From assembly GCF_009908165.1 (NCBI RefSeq), contig NZ_JAAAUC010000006.1:186001-250000 (forward strand): a DNA stretch of 64,000 bases, written 5' to 3'. This stretch comes from Frigidibacter albus (GTDB taxonomy: Bacteria > Pseudomonadota > Alphaproteobacteria > Rhodobacterales > Rhodobacteraceae). Of the stretch, positions 26,027-34,704 are shown piece by piece (position 1 is the stretch's first letter; every line of letters begins with the position of its first letter). The notes beneath the pieces are model-generated. The model had not been told where the DNA came from, made no database searches, and saw nothing but the letters and a program-made list of their open reading frames with translations. Made by a program: the position numbers and the translations under genes.

Positions 26027-27373
26027 ATGTCCATTCCACAAAGCGGCGGCGGCCCGATCGAGCATTTCGACGAGCTGGCGGCCTATATCGCCAGCGGCGA
26101 GAAGCCGAAGGCGGATTGGCGCATCGGCACCGAGCATGAAAAATTCGGCTTCACCACCGGCGATCTGCTGCCGCTGCCCTATGAGGGTGCCGCCTCGATC
26201 CGCGCGATGCTGGAGGGGTTGCAGGCCCGCTTTGGCTGGACGCCCATCTTCGAGCAGGACAAGATCATCGGCCTGACCCGTGATGGCGCCAATGTCAGCC
26301 TGGAGCCGGGCGGGCAGTTCGAGCTGTCGGGCGCGCCGCTGGAAACGCTGCACCAGACCGCGGCAGAGCTGGATGACCATCTGCGCGAGGTGGCCGAGAT
26401 TGCCGGGCCGATGGGCGCGGGTTTTGCCGGGCTTGGCGCCGCGCCGGTGTGGACCCATGCGCAGATGCCGATGATGCCCAAGGGCCGCTACCGGCTGATG
26501 ACCGATTACATGGGCCGGGTCGGCACGCTGGGAACCCAGATGATGTACCGGACCTGCACCGTGCAGGTGAACCTCGATTTCAGCTCCGAAGCCGACATGG
26601 TGCAGAAGATGCGCGTCGCGCTGTCCCTGCAGCCGGTGGCGACGGCGCTATGTGCTTCCTCGCCGTTCCTCGAGGGCAAGCCGAACGGGCATAAAAGCTG
26701 GCGCAGCCGGATCTGGCGGGACCTTGACGCCGCGCGCACCGGGATGCTGCCCTTCATGTTCGAGGATGGCGCGGGATATGAACGGTGGGTGGATTACGTG
26801 CTCGATGTGCCGATGTATTTCGTCTACCGCGACGGGCAATATATCAACGCCCTTGGCCAGTCGTTCCGCGACTTCCTGAACGGCAAGCTGCCGGCGCTGC
26901 CCGGTGAGGTGCCGACGCTGTCGGACTGGGCCGATCACATGACGACGGTGTTCCCCGAGGCGCGGGTGAAGAAATACATCGAGATGCGCGGCGCCGATGC
27001 AGGCTCGCGCGACCAGATGGTGGCGCTGCCCGCGCTGTGGGTGGGGCTGACCTATGACCAGGGCGCGCTGGATGCGGCGACCGATCTGGTGAAGGGCTGG
27101 ACCCATGAGACCCGCGAGGGGCTGCGCAAGGCGGCCTCCATCGACGGACTGCAGGGCGAGGCGGGCGGGGTGCGGCTGCAGGAACTGGCGGGCCGGGTGC
27201 TGGAGATTTCGGCGGCCGGGCTGGCGGCGCGGGGGCTTGGTGAAGAAGTCCTGCTCGACCCGTTCCGCGAGAGCGTGGCCAGCGGCAAGGTGCCGGCGGA
27301 TCGGCTGCTGGACGCCTTCCATGGCGAATGGCAGGGCGATCTGGGCAATGTCTATGAGGCGACGCGGCTGTAA
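26027..27373 (+). CDS. Glutamate--cysteine ligase (plant/alphaproteobacterial type)
   Basis: First enzyme of glutathione synthesis, making gamma-glutamylcysteine with ATP. 448 residues of the GCS2 type found in plants and alphaproteobacteria, rather than the E. coli GshA type. Motifs: WRIGTEHEKFGF (ATP/metal-binding strand), SLEPGGQFELSGAP, MYRTCTVQVNLDF, and RGADAGSRDQMVALPALWVG near the C-terminus. The ATG at 26027 follows a GAGGGG site; the longer frame upstream lacks conservation. It stands alone after the rsmE run and is convergent with plsY. Confidence 0.95.
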   Translation: MSIPQSGGGPIEHFDELAAYIASGEKPKADWRIGTEHEKFGFTTGDLLPLPYEGAASIRAMLEGLQARFGWTPIFEQDKIIGLTRDGANVSLEPGGQFELSGAPLETLHQTAAELDDHLREVAEIAGPMGAGFAGLGAAPVWTHAQMPMMPKGRYRLMTDYMGRVGTLGTQMMYRTCTVQVNLDFSSEADMVQKMRVALSLQPVATALCASSPFLEGKPNGHKSWRSRIWRDLDAARTGMLPFMFEDGAGYERWVDYVLDVPMYFVYRDGQYINALGQSFRDFLNGKLPALPGEVPTLSDWADHMTTVFPEARVKKYIEMRGADAGSRDQMVALPALWVGLTYDQGALDAATDLVKGWTHETREGLRKAASIDGLQGEAGGVRLQELAGRVLEISAAGLAARGLGEEVLLDPFRESVASGKVPADRLLDAFHGEWQGDLGNVYEATRL

Positions 27374-27385
27374 CGCCGCGCGCCG

Positions 27386-27997
27386 CTAGCCCTTCTTGCC
27401 GATCTTCGGCTCGGTTCCGGCGCGCAGGCGCTGGATGTTGGCCCAGTGGCGCAGATAGACCAGCGCGGTCAGGATCATCCCCAGCAGGATCATGCTGTGG
27501 TTGCCGGTAAGCTGCATCCATAGCACCGAGGTTGCCGCCGCCACCAGCGCCGACAGCGAGGAATAGCGGCTGGCGATCGCCACGACCAGCCAGGTGGCGC
27601 AGCACAGCGCGCCCACCGGCCAGGCCAGTGCCAGCATGGTGCCAAGGAAGGTCGCCACCCCCTTGCCGCCCTTGAAGCCCAGCCAGACCGGGTAGAGGTG
27701 GCCCAGGAAGGCCGCGAGCCCCGCCAGTTGCGCCGCATCCGGCCCGACCAGCCAGCGCGCCAGCAACACCGCCGCCGCGCCCTTGCCGCCATCGAGCACC
27801 AGCGTCGCCGCCGCCGCGCCCTTGTTGCCGGTGCGCAGAACGTTGGTGGCGCCGATATTGCCCGAGCCGATGGCGCGCAGGTCGCCAAGGCCCATCATCC
27901 GGGTGATCAGCACGCCGAAGGGGATGGAGCCCAGAAGATAGGCGAGCAGCGCCGTTGCCAGCAGCATCCCGGCTCCGGTTTCGATGATCGGCATCAT
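27386..27997 (-). CDS. plsY: Glycerol-3-phosphate acyltransferase PlsY
   Basis: Membrane enzyme that acylates glycerol-3-phosphate from acyl-phosphate, starting phospholipid synthesis. 203 residues with five transmembrane segments. All three signature loops are present: GSIPFGVLITR, GSGNIGATNVLR with DGGKG, and GHLYPVWLGFKGGKGVATFLG. The start ATG overlaps the stop of the upstream pyrC-like gene (ATGA). The pyrB-pyrC-plsY order is common in this family. Confidence 0.96.
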   Translation of the reverse strand: MMPIIETGAGMLLATALLAYLLGSIPFGVLITRMMGLGDLRAIGSGNIGATNVLRTGNKGAAAATLVLDGGKGAAAVLLARWLVGPDAAQLAGLAAFLGHLYPVWLGFKGGKGVATFLGTMLALAWPVGALCCATWLVVAIASRYSSLSALVAAATSVLWMQLTGNHSMILLGMILTALVYLRHWANIQRLRAGTEPKIGKKG

Positions 27998-29283
27998 GCG
28001 GCTTCTCCCTGATCCGGCCCGAAGACCTGCTGCCCGCCGACGAAGGTTGCCAGCACCTTGCCCTCCATCCGCTGCCCGTCAAAGGGGGTGTTCTTGGATT
28101 TCGACCGCAGGGTGAAACGGTCCAGCACGAAGGGCGCATCGGGATCGAACAGTACCAGATCGGCCGGTGCCCCTTCGGCCAGACGGCCCTGCGGCAGGCC
28201 GAGCCGTTTGGCCGGGTTCAGCGACAGCGCGCGGAACAGCTGCGGCAGGTCGATATGGCCGGACTGATAAAGGCGCATCGCCGCGGGCAGCAGCGTCTGC
28301 AGCGCCACCGCGCCACTGGCGGCATCCTCATAGGGCAGGCGCTTGCTTTCCTCATCCTGCGGGGTGTGCATCGAGCTGATGATGTCGATCAGCCCGCTCG
28401 CCACCGCCTCCACCACCGCCAGCCGGTCCTGCTCATCGCGCAGCGGCGGCTTGACTTTGAAGAACGTGCGGTAGTCGCCGACATCGAGGTCATTCAGCGT
28501 CAGGTGATGGATGGAAACGCCTGCGGTCACATCCAGCCCGTTTGCCTTGGCCCGTTCCAGCGCCGGCAGGCTGCGGGCGCAGGTGATCTGGTCGGCATGC
28601 CAGCGCACCCCCGTCATCTCGACCAGCGCCAGATCCCGGTCGAGGCACATGGGTTCCGCCATCGGCGACACACCCGGCAACCCGCGCAGGCTGGCGAACT
28701 TGCCGGTGGTGACGGCGGCACCCGCCGAGAGGCCGGGGTCTTGCGGATGGCCGATCACCAGCGCCCCAAGGCTGCGGGCATAGGTCAGGGCGCGGGACAG
28801 CACCTTGGTATCGGTGACGACATGGTCGCAATCGGTGAAGGCGACGGCGCCCGCGTCGAGCAGGAAGCCGATCTCGGTCATCTCGCGGCCCGCGCGGCCC
28901 TTGGTCAGCGCGGCCATGTGGCGGATGCGCACCGGGCTGGCGCTGGCGGCGCGGCGGGTGACGAATTCCAGCATCTCGGGCGTGTCGAGCGCAGGCGTCG
29001 TATCGGGCCGCACGATCATGGTGGTGACGCCGCCCGCGGCCGCGGCAAGGCCGGCAGAGCGGAAGCTTTCCTTGTGCCGCTCGCCCGGTTCGCCGACCTT
29101 CACGCCGATATCGACGATGCCGGGGGCAAGGCACTTGCCGCCGCAGTCGATGATCCGCGCGCCCTTGGGGGCCGAGAGTGCGTCCACCAGTGCGATCACC
29201 CCGCCATCGAGGATCAGGTTGCCGTGGCGTTCCGTGCCCGCCTCGGGGTCGATCAGGCGGGCGTTTTCAAGGTAGATCGTCAT
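27994..29283 (-). CDS. Dihydroorotase-like protein, predicted non-catalytic (PyrC')
   Basis: 429 residues with the amidohydrolase barrel of type I dihydroorotases, but the metal site is lost. The HxH pair after strand 1 (normally DxHVHLREPG) reads DIGVKVGEPG (58-67), with Gly60 and Lys62 at the histidine positions. The catalytic Asp motif (normally IATDHAPH) reads ISSMHTPQ, with Met305 in place of Asp. SIHHLTLND and GHPQDP remain. In Pseudomonas a similar inactive PyrC' holds the aspartate transcarbamoylase complex together, and pyrB is the immediate upstream gene here. A true dihydroorotase should exist elsewhere. I chose the ATG giving MTIYLENARL, 10 bases after pyrB. Confidence 0.9.
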   Translation of the reverse strand: MTIYLENARLIDPEAGTERHGNLILDGGVIALVDALSAPKGARIIDCGGKCLAPGIVDIGVKVGEPGERHKESFRSAGLAAAAGGVTTMIVRPDTTPALDTPEMLEFVTRRAASASPVRIRHMAALTKGRAGREMTEIGFLLDAGAVAFTDCDHVVTDTKVLSRALTYARSLGALVIGHPQDPGLSAGAAVTTGKFASLRGLPGVSPMAEPMCLDRDLALVEMTGVRWHADQITCARSLPALERAKANGLDVTAGVSIHHLTLNDLDVGDYRTFFKVKPPLRDEQDRLAVVEAVASGLIDIISSMHTPQDEESKRLPYEDAASGAVALQTLLPAAMRLYQSGHIDLPQLFRALSLNPAKRLGLPQGRLAEGAPADLVLFDPDAPFVLDRFTLRSKSKNTPFDGQRMEGKVLATFVGGQQVFGPDQGEAA

Positions 29284-29293
29284 GTTGCCAGCC

Positions 29294-30256
29294 CTATACC
29301 ATTGTTCCAAGCGCCGCGCGGCCGCGTTCGGCGCGCAGGTTGCGGGCCAGAAGGTCCATGCAGGCCATGCGGACGGCCACGCCCATCTCTACCTGCTCCT
29401 GAATGACGCTGCGGTTGATGTCGTCGGCGATGGTGCCGTCGATTTCCACGCCGCGGTTCATCGGGCCCGGATGCATGACGATGGCATCGGGCTTGGCATG
29501 GGCGAGCTTTTCGGCATCCAGCCCGAAGCGGTGGAAATATTCGCGCTCGGACGGGATGAAGCCGCCATCCATCCGCTCTTTCTGAAGGCGCAGCATCATC
29601 ACTACATCGGCATCCTTCAGCCCGGCGGCCATGTCGTCATAGACCTCGCAGCCGAACTCGGCGACGCCGGCGGGCATCAGCGTGGGCGGGCCGATCAGGC
29701 GGACGCGGTTTTCCATTTTTCCCAGCAGGATCAGGTTGCTGCGGGCGACGCGGCTATGGGCGATGTCGCCGCAGATCGCCACAGTCAGCCGATGGATCCG
29801 GCCCTTGGCGCGGCGGATGGTGAGCGCGTCGAGCAGCGCCTGCGTGGGGTGCTCGTGCCGCCCGTCACCGGCGTTCAGCACCGCGCAGTTTACCTTGGAG
29901 GCCAGCAGGTTGACCGCTCCACTCGCGCCGTGCCGCACCACCAGCAGGTCGGGGTGCATGGCGTTGAGGGTCAGGGCGGTGTCGATCAGCGTCTCGCCCT
30001 TCTTCACGCTGGACTGGGCCATGGTCATGTTCATGACGTCGGCGCCAAGGCGCTTGCCGGCAAGTTCGAAGCTGGATTGGGTGCGGGTGGAATTCTCGAA
30101 GAACATGTTGATCTGCGTCATCCCCGCCAGCGCATCGGTGCGCTTGATGGTGCGGCGGTTCAGGTCAACATATTGATCTGCAAGGTCAAGGATGGTGCGG
30201 ATCTCGTCGGGGGCGAGATGTTCGATGCCCAGAAGGTGACGCGCGCGAAAGGACAT
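29294..30256 (-). CDS. pyrB: Aspartate carbamoyltransferase catalytic subunit PyrB
   Basis: Condenses carbamoyl phosphate with aspartate, the committed step of UMP synthesis. 320 residues with the carbamoyl-phosphate motif [13 protein letters not shown], the [10 protein letters not shown] segment, and the aspartate-binding [12 protein letters not shown]. It leads the pyrB-pyrC'-plsY operon; the next gene encodes the inactive dihydroorotase homologue likely to associate with it. No pyrI regulatory gene is present, consistent with the PyrB-PyrC' class. Confidence 0.97.
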   Translation of the reverse strand: MSFRARHLLGIEHLAPDEIRTILDLADQYVDLNRRTIKRTDALAGMTQINMFFENSTRTQSSFELAGKRLGADVMNMTMAQSSVKKGETLIDTALTLNAMHPDLLVVRHGASGAVNLLASKVNCAVLNAGDGRHEHPTQALLDALTIRRAKGRIHRLTVAICGDIAHSRVARSNLILLGKMENRVRLIGPPTLMPAGVAEFGCEVYDDMAAGLKDADVVMMLRLQKERMDGGFIPSEREYFHRFGLDAEKLAHAKPDAIVMHPGPMNRGVEIDGTIADDINRSVIQEQVEMGVAVRMACMDLLARNLRAERGRAALGTMV

Positions 30257-30364
30257 GGGCGGGTTCCTGTGGCTGGATCGGTTGGGCGCTTATCGCAAAA
30301 GCCTCGGCGCGCGGCAAGGTCGCGGGCGCTTTACCTGAGGGGCCGGGACGCCTAGCTTGCGGCC

Positions 30365-31162
30365 ATGTTGATGCCAGACCTTTCCCACCTCGATTCCCTG
30401 ACGCTTCGGGCCATGCTGGAATGGCAGATGGAACTTGGCGCGACCGAGGCGATTGGCGATGTGCCGGTGGATCGCTATGCCGAGGTAGTGGCGCCGAAGC
30501 CTGTGGCGGCGCCCGTGGTGGCGCGGGCGGCGTTTCCTGATCCGGTGGGCGAGGTGGATTGCGTGGCCGAGGCGCGCAGCGCGGTTCAGGGGGTGCAGAG
30601 CCTTGCGGAGCTGGCGGCGGCGCAGGCGGCGTTCGAGCATTGCGAGATCCGGAAGGGTGCCCGCAACTTCGTGTTTTCAGACGGAAATCCTGCCGCGCGG
30701 GTGATGGTGATCGGCGAGGCGCCGGGGCGGGATGAGGATATCGAGGGCAAGCCGTTCGTGGGGCGGGCGGGGCAGCTTCTGGACCGGATGTTTGCGGCGA
30801 TCGGGCTGGCGCGGGGAGCCGACGATCCGGCTAAGTCCTTGTATATCACGAACGTTATGCCGTGGCGGCCGCCGGCGAACCGCACCCCGGATGCCGACGA
30901 GATAGCGATGATGCTGCCGTTCCTGGAGCGACATGTGGCGTTGGCGGAGCCGGAGATCATCGTGCTGATGGGGAACACGCCCTGCAGCGCGGCGCTGGGG
31001 CGGGCGGGGATTTTGAAGCTGCGTGGCCAATGGGTTAGCGCCTTCGGCAAGGCGGCTATGCCTATGACGCACCCGGCCTATCTGCTGCGCAACACGGCGG
31101 CGAAACGCGAGGCCTGGGCGGATTTGCTGGCGGTGCAGGCAAGGTTGAGGAGCGGGGCATGA
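30365..31162 (+). CDS. Uracil-DNA glycosylase, family 4-like, lacking most Fe-S cysteines
   Basis: 265 residues. The C-terminal ~170 form a family-4-type glycosylase: active-site motif GEAPGRDED, KPFVGRAGQLLDRM, and the HPAYLLRN motif. Of the four cysteines that bind the 4Fe-4S cluster in classical members only C93 remains (EHCEIRKGARN); the KCRPP position reads PWRPP (Trp167) and the later one AMMLPF. The ~80-residue N-terminal region is low-complexity. It should remove uracil from DNA without a cluster, or be a diverged member. Overlaps moaB by 4 bases. Confidence 0.85.
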   Translation: MLMPDLSHLDSLTLRAMLEWQMELGATEAIGDVPVDRYAEVVAPKPVAAPVVARAAFPDPVGEVDCVAEARSAVQGVQSLAELAAAQAAFEHCEIRKGARNFVFSDGNPAARVMVIGEAPGRDEDIEGKPFVGRAGQLLDRMFAAIGLARGADDPAKSLYITNVMPWRPPANRTPDADEIAMMLPFLERHVALAEPEIIVLMGNTPCSAALGRAGILKLRGQWVSAFGKAAMPMTHPAYLLRNTAAKREAWADLLAVQARLRSGA

Positions 31163-31683
31163 GAGAGTTCATTCCGGTGCGGATTGCGGTGCTGACGGTG
31201 TCGGATACGCGGGGGCTGGCCGAGGACCGGTCGGGCGATACCCTGGTCCAACGCATTGAAGATGCAGGACATATTCTGGCGGCGCGGCACATCTTGCCCG
31301 ATGAGCGCGACCAGATCGCGGGGCAGCTGCGGGAATGGATCGCCGATCCGGGGATCGACGTGATCCTGAGCACGGGGGGCACCGGGCTGACCGGGCGCGA
31401 CGTGACGGTAGAGGCGCACCGGGATGTCTATGAGAAGGAGATCGAGGCGTTCGGAACCGTCTTCACCCTTGTTTCCATGAAGAAAATCGGCACCAGCGCC
31501 GTGCAGAGCCGGGCTTGTGGCGGGGTGGCCGGGGGCACCTATCTGTTCGCGCTGCCGGGCAGCCCGGGGGCGTGCAAGGATGCCTGGGACGAGATCCTGA
31601 GCCTGCAGCTGGACTACCGGCACATGCCCTGCAACTTCGTCGAGATCCTGCCGCGGCTGGAGGAGCACCGGCGGCGGAAGTAG
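31159..31683 (+). CDS. moaB: Molybdenum cofactor biosynthesis protein MoaB
   Basis: Adenylates molybdopterin (MoaB/MogA fold) before molybdenum insertion. 174 residues with the signature VLSTGGTGLTGRDVTVEA and the ISTRAxxGxxx-type block SAVQSRACGGVAGGTYLFAL, followed by LPGSPGACKDAWDEI. The start is coupled to the glycosylase stop (ATGA) with an AGGAG site. MoaB is favoured over MogA by length and C-terminus. No other molybdenum-cofactor genes are nearby. Confidence 0.93.
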   Translation: MREFIPVRIAVLTVSDTRGLAEDRSGDTLVQRIEDAGHILAARHILPDERDQIAGQLREWIADPGIDVILSTGGTGLTGRDVTVEAHRDVYEKEIEAFGTVFTLVSMKKIGTSAVQSRACGGVAGGTYLFALPGSPGACKDAWDEILSLQLDYRHMPCNFVEILPRLEEHRRRK

Positions 31684-31718
31684 GGTCCGGCCGCTATGCG
31701 GAAACCATGCAGAACCCA

Positions 31719-31735
31719 TACATATACCGTATGTA
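31719..31735. promoter_or_regulatory. AT-rich palindrome between convergent genes
   Basis: TACATA-N5-TATGTA is a perfect 6-bp inverted repeat in a 76-base AT-rich gap between the convergent ends of moaB and the DsbD-domain gene. The gap has no expected promoter role, so the site may be a protein-binding site, a terminator without a T run, or chance. Confidence 0.25.
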
Positions 31736-31759
31736 AACCGGAACTGTCGGGAATTGCCC

Positions 31760-32605
31760 CTAGCTGGGGCAGCCGCGCAGTTCCACGGCGCGGCCGTCGC
31801 CCAGAACGGTGATGGTCACGCGCGAGCGATCCAGCGCCACCGGGCCGCCCCGGGCCGGGATCAGGTCAGAGGTGCTGACCAGCCGTCCGCCCTCGCGCCG
31901 GGTTTCGGATTCGGAGACCCAGAGCTCGGGATCGGCGGTTTCGAACACCGCCACATCCTCGGCGCCGCCGGGAAGGTCGATCTGGGCGGTCAGCCGCAAC
32001 CCGTCGCGGATCGGTTCGACCTGACAGCGGATCCCGTTGAAGCCGGCAGCCTTGGCGCCCATCGGTTGATCGGCCAGCGCGGCGCGGATCGAGGCATCGG
32101 GGGCACCGCCGCGGGGGATGTCTGCGCCGAGTTGCAGCGAGACCGGGACGCAGATGTCGCTGCACACCCCCATGTCGATGCTGGCCTGCAGGCGGATCGG
32201 TTGGGCCGGATCGCGCGGGGTGATTTCCAGCGGCAGCACCAGTTGATGCGTGTAGCCGATGGTGCGCATGCCGTTCAGGTAGAATACCTCGGGCGTCGGC
32301 CAGTGGAAACGGACCGAGGCGACGTTCTGGGACCCCGACCAGTCGAATTGCGGGGGGATGCCGGCATCGCCGGGCGCGCGCCAATAGGTCTTCCACCCGT
32401 CCGCCAGATCGAGGCGCAGGGCGGCCATCTGGGTGCCGCTGTCCGTGGTCCAGCCGCCGAGGAAGCCGGCGCGGATCAGGTCATGCGGCACCGCCTCGGC
32501 CGTGGCCGGGAGCGCGCCCGACAGGCACAGCGCAAGGGCTGCAGCGAAACCGCGAAGGGCCGCGGCGGGGCGGCGGGGGGTGCTGGACGACGGTTTTGCA
32601 ATCAT
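31760..32605 (-). CDS. Periplasmic DsbD/ScsB alpha-domain-like protein
   Basis: 281 residues with an Arg-rich signal peptide (cleavage near LPATAEA). The mature part matches the N-terminal immunoglobulin-like domain of DsbD/ScsB reductases: DGWKTYWRAPGDAGIPPQFD, GYTHQLVLPLEI and the redox motif MGVCSDICVPV (CxxxC). The transmembrane and C-terminal thioredoxin domains of full DsbD are missing, so it is a stand-alone domain that may take electrons from a separate membrane reductase. A divergent yqgE follows with a 136-base gap. Confidence 0.82.
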   Translation of the reverse strand: MIAKPSSSTPRRPAAALRGFAAALALCLSGALPATAEAVPHDLIRAGFLGGWTTDSGTQMAALRLDLADGWKTYWRAPGDAGIPPQFDWSGSQNVASVRFHWPTPEVFYLNGMRTIGYTHQLVLPLEITPRDPAQPIRLQASIDMGVCSDICVPVSLQLGADIPRGGAPDASIRAALADQPMGAKAAGFNGIRCQVEPIRDGLRLTAQIDLPGGAEDVAVFETADPELWVSESETRREGGRLVSTSDLIPARGGPVALDRSRVTITVLGDGRAVELRGCPS

Positions 32606-32741
32606 GGCGCGAGGTTTATCCCCCGCTGGCCCAGAGGGAAGTCACATTTCCGCCAATGGACGGGGACTGTGGCCGGTGCGCCACCTCAGATCCCTTGCGC
32701 AGGTGCGCGCCCGGCGCGATGGTCGGGGCATGGAAGAGCAC

Positions 32742-33296
32742 ATGGACCTGACCGGAAAACTGCTGATCGCCATGCCCGGCATGGGCGATACGCGCTTTGA
32801 CAAGAGCGTCATCTACCTTTGCGCGCATTCGCCCGAGGGGGCGATGGGGCTGATCGTCAACAAGCCGGCGCATGACCTGTCGTTCTCGCATCTGCTGGCC
32901 CAGCTGGGGGTACAGAAGGGGCCGGGCAGGGCGGATATCCGGGTGCATTTCGGCGGGCCGGTGGAGCATGGGCGGGGCTTCGTGCTGCATACGGCGGACT
33001 ATCCGGGCGGGGATGCGACGCTGAACGTGGATGCGCGGTTCTCGATGACGGCGACGATGGATATTTTGCAGGCGATTGCCGAGGGGCAGGGGCCGGAGCG
33101 GTTCATCATGGCGCTGGGCTATGCGGGCTGGGGGCCGGGGCAGCTGGAGCAGGAGATCTTGCGCAACGGCTGGCTGACGGCCGAGGCGGGGCCGGAGCTG
33201 GTGTTTTCGGTGCAGAACTCGGCCAAGTGGGAGCAGGCGCTGCGGACGCTGGGGGTGGACCCGGTGGGGCTGTCGGGGGCTGCGGGGCGGGCTTAG
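32742..33296 (+). CDS. YqgE/AlgH family protein
   Basis: 184 residues of the DUF179/AlgH family: MDLTGKLLIAMPGMGD, YLCAHSPEGAMGLIVNKP, HFGGPVEHGRGFVLH and FIMALGYAGWGPGQLEQEI, a near-complete set of family blocks. The function is unknown; AlgH was first linked to alginate regulation in Pseudomonas. I chose the ATG at 32742, which has a GGAAGAG site; an in-frame ATG at 32730 would add four residues. Confidence 0.92.
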   Translation: MDLTGKLLIAMPGMGDTRFDKSVIYLCAHSPEGAMGLIVNKPAHDLSFSHLLAQLGVQKGPGRADIRVHFGGPVEHGRGFVLHTADYPGGDATLNVDARFSMTATMDILQAIAEGQGPERFIMALGYAGWGPGQLEQEILRNGWLTAEAGPELVFSVQNSAKWEQALRTLGVDPVGLSGAAGRA

Positions 33297-33309
33297 GGCA
33301 AGTCGCAAC

Positions 33310-33490
33310 GGAGGGCGGGGCCCGTCCGCCGGGTGGGCGTGCGACGCCTGTTCTAGGCACTTTATGGTGCGGCTTACCTCCACCGAATTTCTAGGCGGAA
33401 CCGTGAGGAGCGCCCGCCCGGGGGGCGGACGGGCGCTGCCCGGCGGCGCCAAGGCGCCTTGATCCCGGGCAAGAGGGAAGTGGGTCGCTG
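33310..33490 (+). repeat. GC-rich dispersed element, copy A
   Basis: About 180 bases between yqgE and leuB recur in inverted orientation at 60995-61166. Two stretches are identical in both copies: 33351-33373 (contains CTAGGCACTTTATGGTGCGG) and 33411-33449, a palindromic GC block. The element is bounded by related inverted arms near 33319-33338 (CCCGTCCGCCGGGTGGGCG) and 33411-33432, so it has terminal inverted repeats like a MITE. It contains no convincing ORF. Confidence 0.8.
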
Positions 33491-33594
33491 AACGGCCCCA
33501 AGCTTGACCCTGCGAGAGCCATTGGCTACCCCGGTGCCCAACGCTTTTCGCAGTTTGGCCGGGCGGCGCTGCGCTGCTGGCCCTTGGAGGACAT

Positions 33595-34704
33595 ATGGCA
33601 AATCCCTCGATCCTTATCCTGGCCGGCGACGGCATCGGCCCCGAGGTCATGGCCGAGGTCAAGAAGATCATCGGCTGGTTCGGCGACAAGCGCGGCATCG
33701 CGTTCGATGTCACCGAAGATCTGGTCGGCGGGTCGGCCTATGATGTGCATGGCACGCCGCTGACCGATGAAACGATGGCCAAGGCGCAGGCCGCGGATGC
33801 GGTGCTGCTGGGCGCTGTCGGCGGGCCGAAATATGACGTGCTGGATTTCAGCGTGAAGCCGGAGCGGGGCCTGCTGCGCCTGCGCAAGGAGATGGACCTG
33901 TTTTCCAACCTGCGCCCGGCGCAGTGCTTTGACGCGCTGGCGGATTTCTCGTCGCTGAAGAAGGAGGTCGTCGCGGGCCTCGACATCATGATCGTGCGCG
34001 AGCTGACCTCGGGCGTGTATTTCGGCGAGCCGCGGGGGATTTTCCCCGACAACGAGGGCGGGCGCGTGGGGGTGAACACGCAGCGCTATACGACGGATGA
34101 GATCCGCCGGGTGGCGCGGTCGGCCTTCGAACTGGCGCGGCGGCGGGGCAACAAGGTCTGCTCGATGGAGAAGGCCAATGTCATGGAATCGGGCATCCTG
34201 TGGCGCGAGGAAGTGCAGTGGGTGCATGACAACGAATACCCGGATGTCGAGCTGTCGCACATGTACGCCGATGCAGGGGCGATGCAGCTGGTGCGCTGGC
34301 CCAAGCAGTTCGACGTGATCGTGACCGACAACCTGTTCGGGGACCTGCTGTCCGACTGCGCGGCGATGCTGACGGGCAGCCTGGGGATGCTGCCCTCGGC
34401 CAGCCTGGGCGCGCCGACGGAAAGCGGGCGGCCGAAGGCATTGTACGAACCCGTGCATGGCTCGGCGCCCGATATTGCCGGGCAGGGCAAGGCCAACCCG
34501 ATCGCCTGCATCCTCAGCTTTGCGATGGCGCTGCGCTATTCCTTCGATCTGGGCGAAGAGGCGAGCCGGGTCGAGCGGGCAGTGGAAGCGGTGCTGGCGG
34601 ATGGCGCGCGCACGGCGGACCTGATGGGGCCCGAGGGCGGCGTGCCGGTGAGCACGGCCGGGATGGGCGACCTGATCGTGCAGGCGCTGGACGCGAGCCT
34701 CTAA
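33595..34704 (+). CDS. leuB: 3-isopropylmalate dehydrogenase LeuB
   Basis: Oxidative decarboxylation of 3-isopropylmalate in leucine synthesis. 369 residues with the NAD-binding [12 protein letters not shown] start, the GAVGGPKYD loop, substrate Arg residues in [15 protein letters not shown] and [16 protein letters not shown], the metal-binding [14 protein letters not shown], and [27 protein letters not shown] site precedes the ATG. The stop codon directly abuts the stop of the convergent Na/Pi cotransporter. leuC and leuD are not adjacent. Confidence 0.97.
   Translation: MANPSILILAGDGIGPEVMAEVKKIIGWFGDKRGIAFDVTEDLVGGSAYDVHGTPLTDETMAKAQAADAVLLGAVGGPKYDVLDFSVKPERGLLRLRKEMDLFSNLRPAQCFDALADFSSLKKEVVAGLDIMIVRELTSGVYFGEPRGIFPDNEGGRVGVNTQRYTTDEIRRVARSAFELARRRGNKVCSMEKANVMESGILWREEVQWVHDNEYPDVELSHMYADAGAMQLVRWPKQFDVIVTDNLFGDLLSDCAAMLTGSLGMLPSASLGAPTESGRPKALYEPVHGSAPDIAGQGKANPIACILSFAMALRYSFDLGEEASRVERAVEAVLADGARTADLMGPEGGVPVSTAGMGDLIVQALDASL

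Noticed and set aside
33504-33594. Possible leader peptide/attenuator before leuB
   Set aside because: The short frame there has no run of leucine codons and no clear mutually exclusive hairpins.
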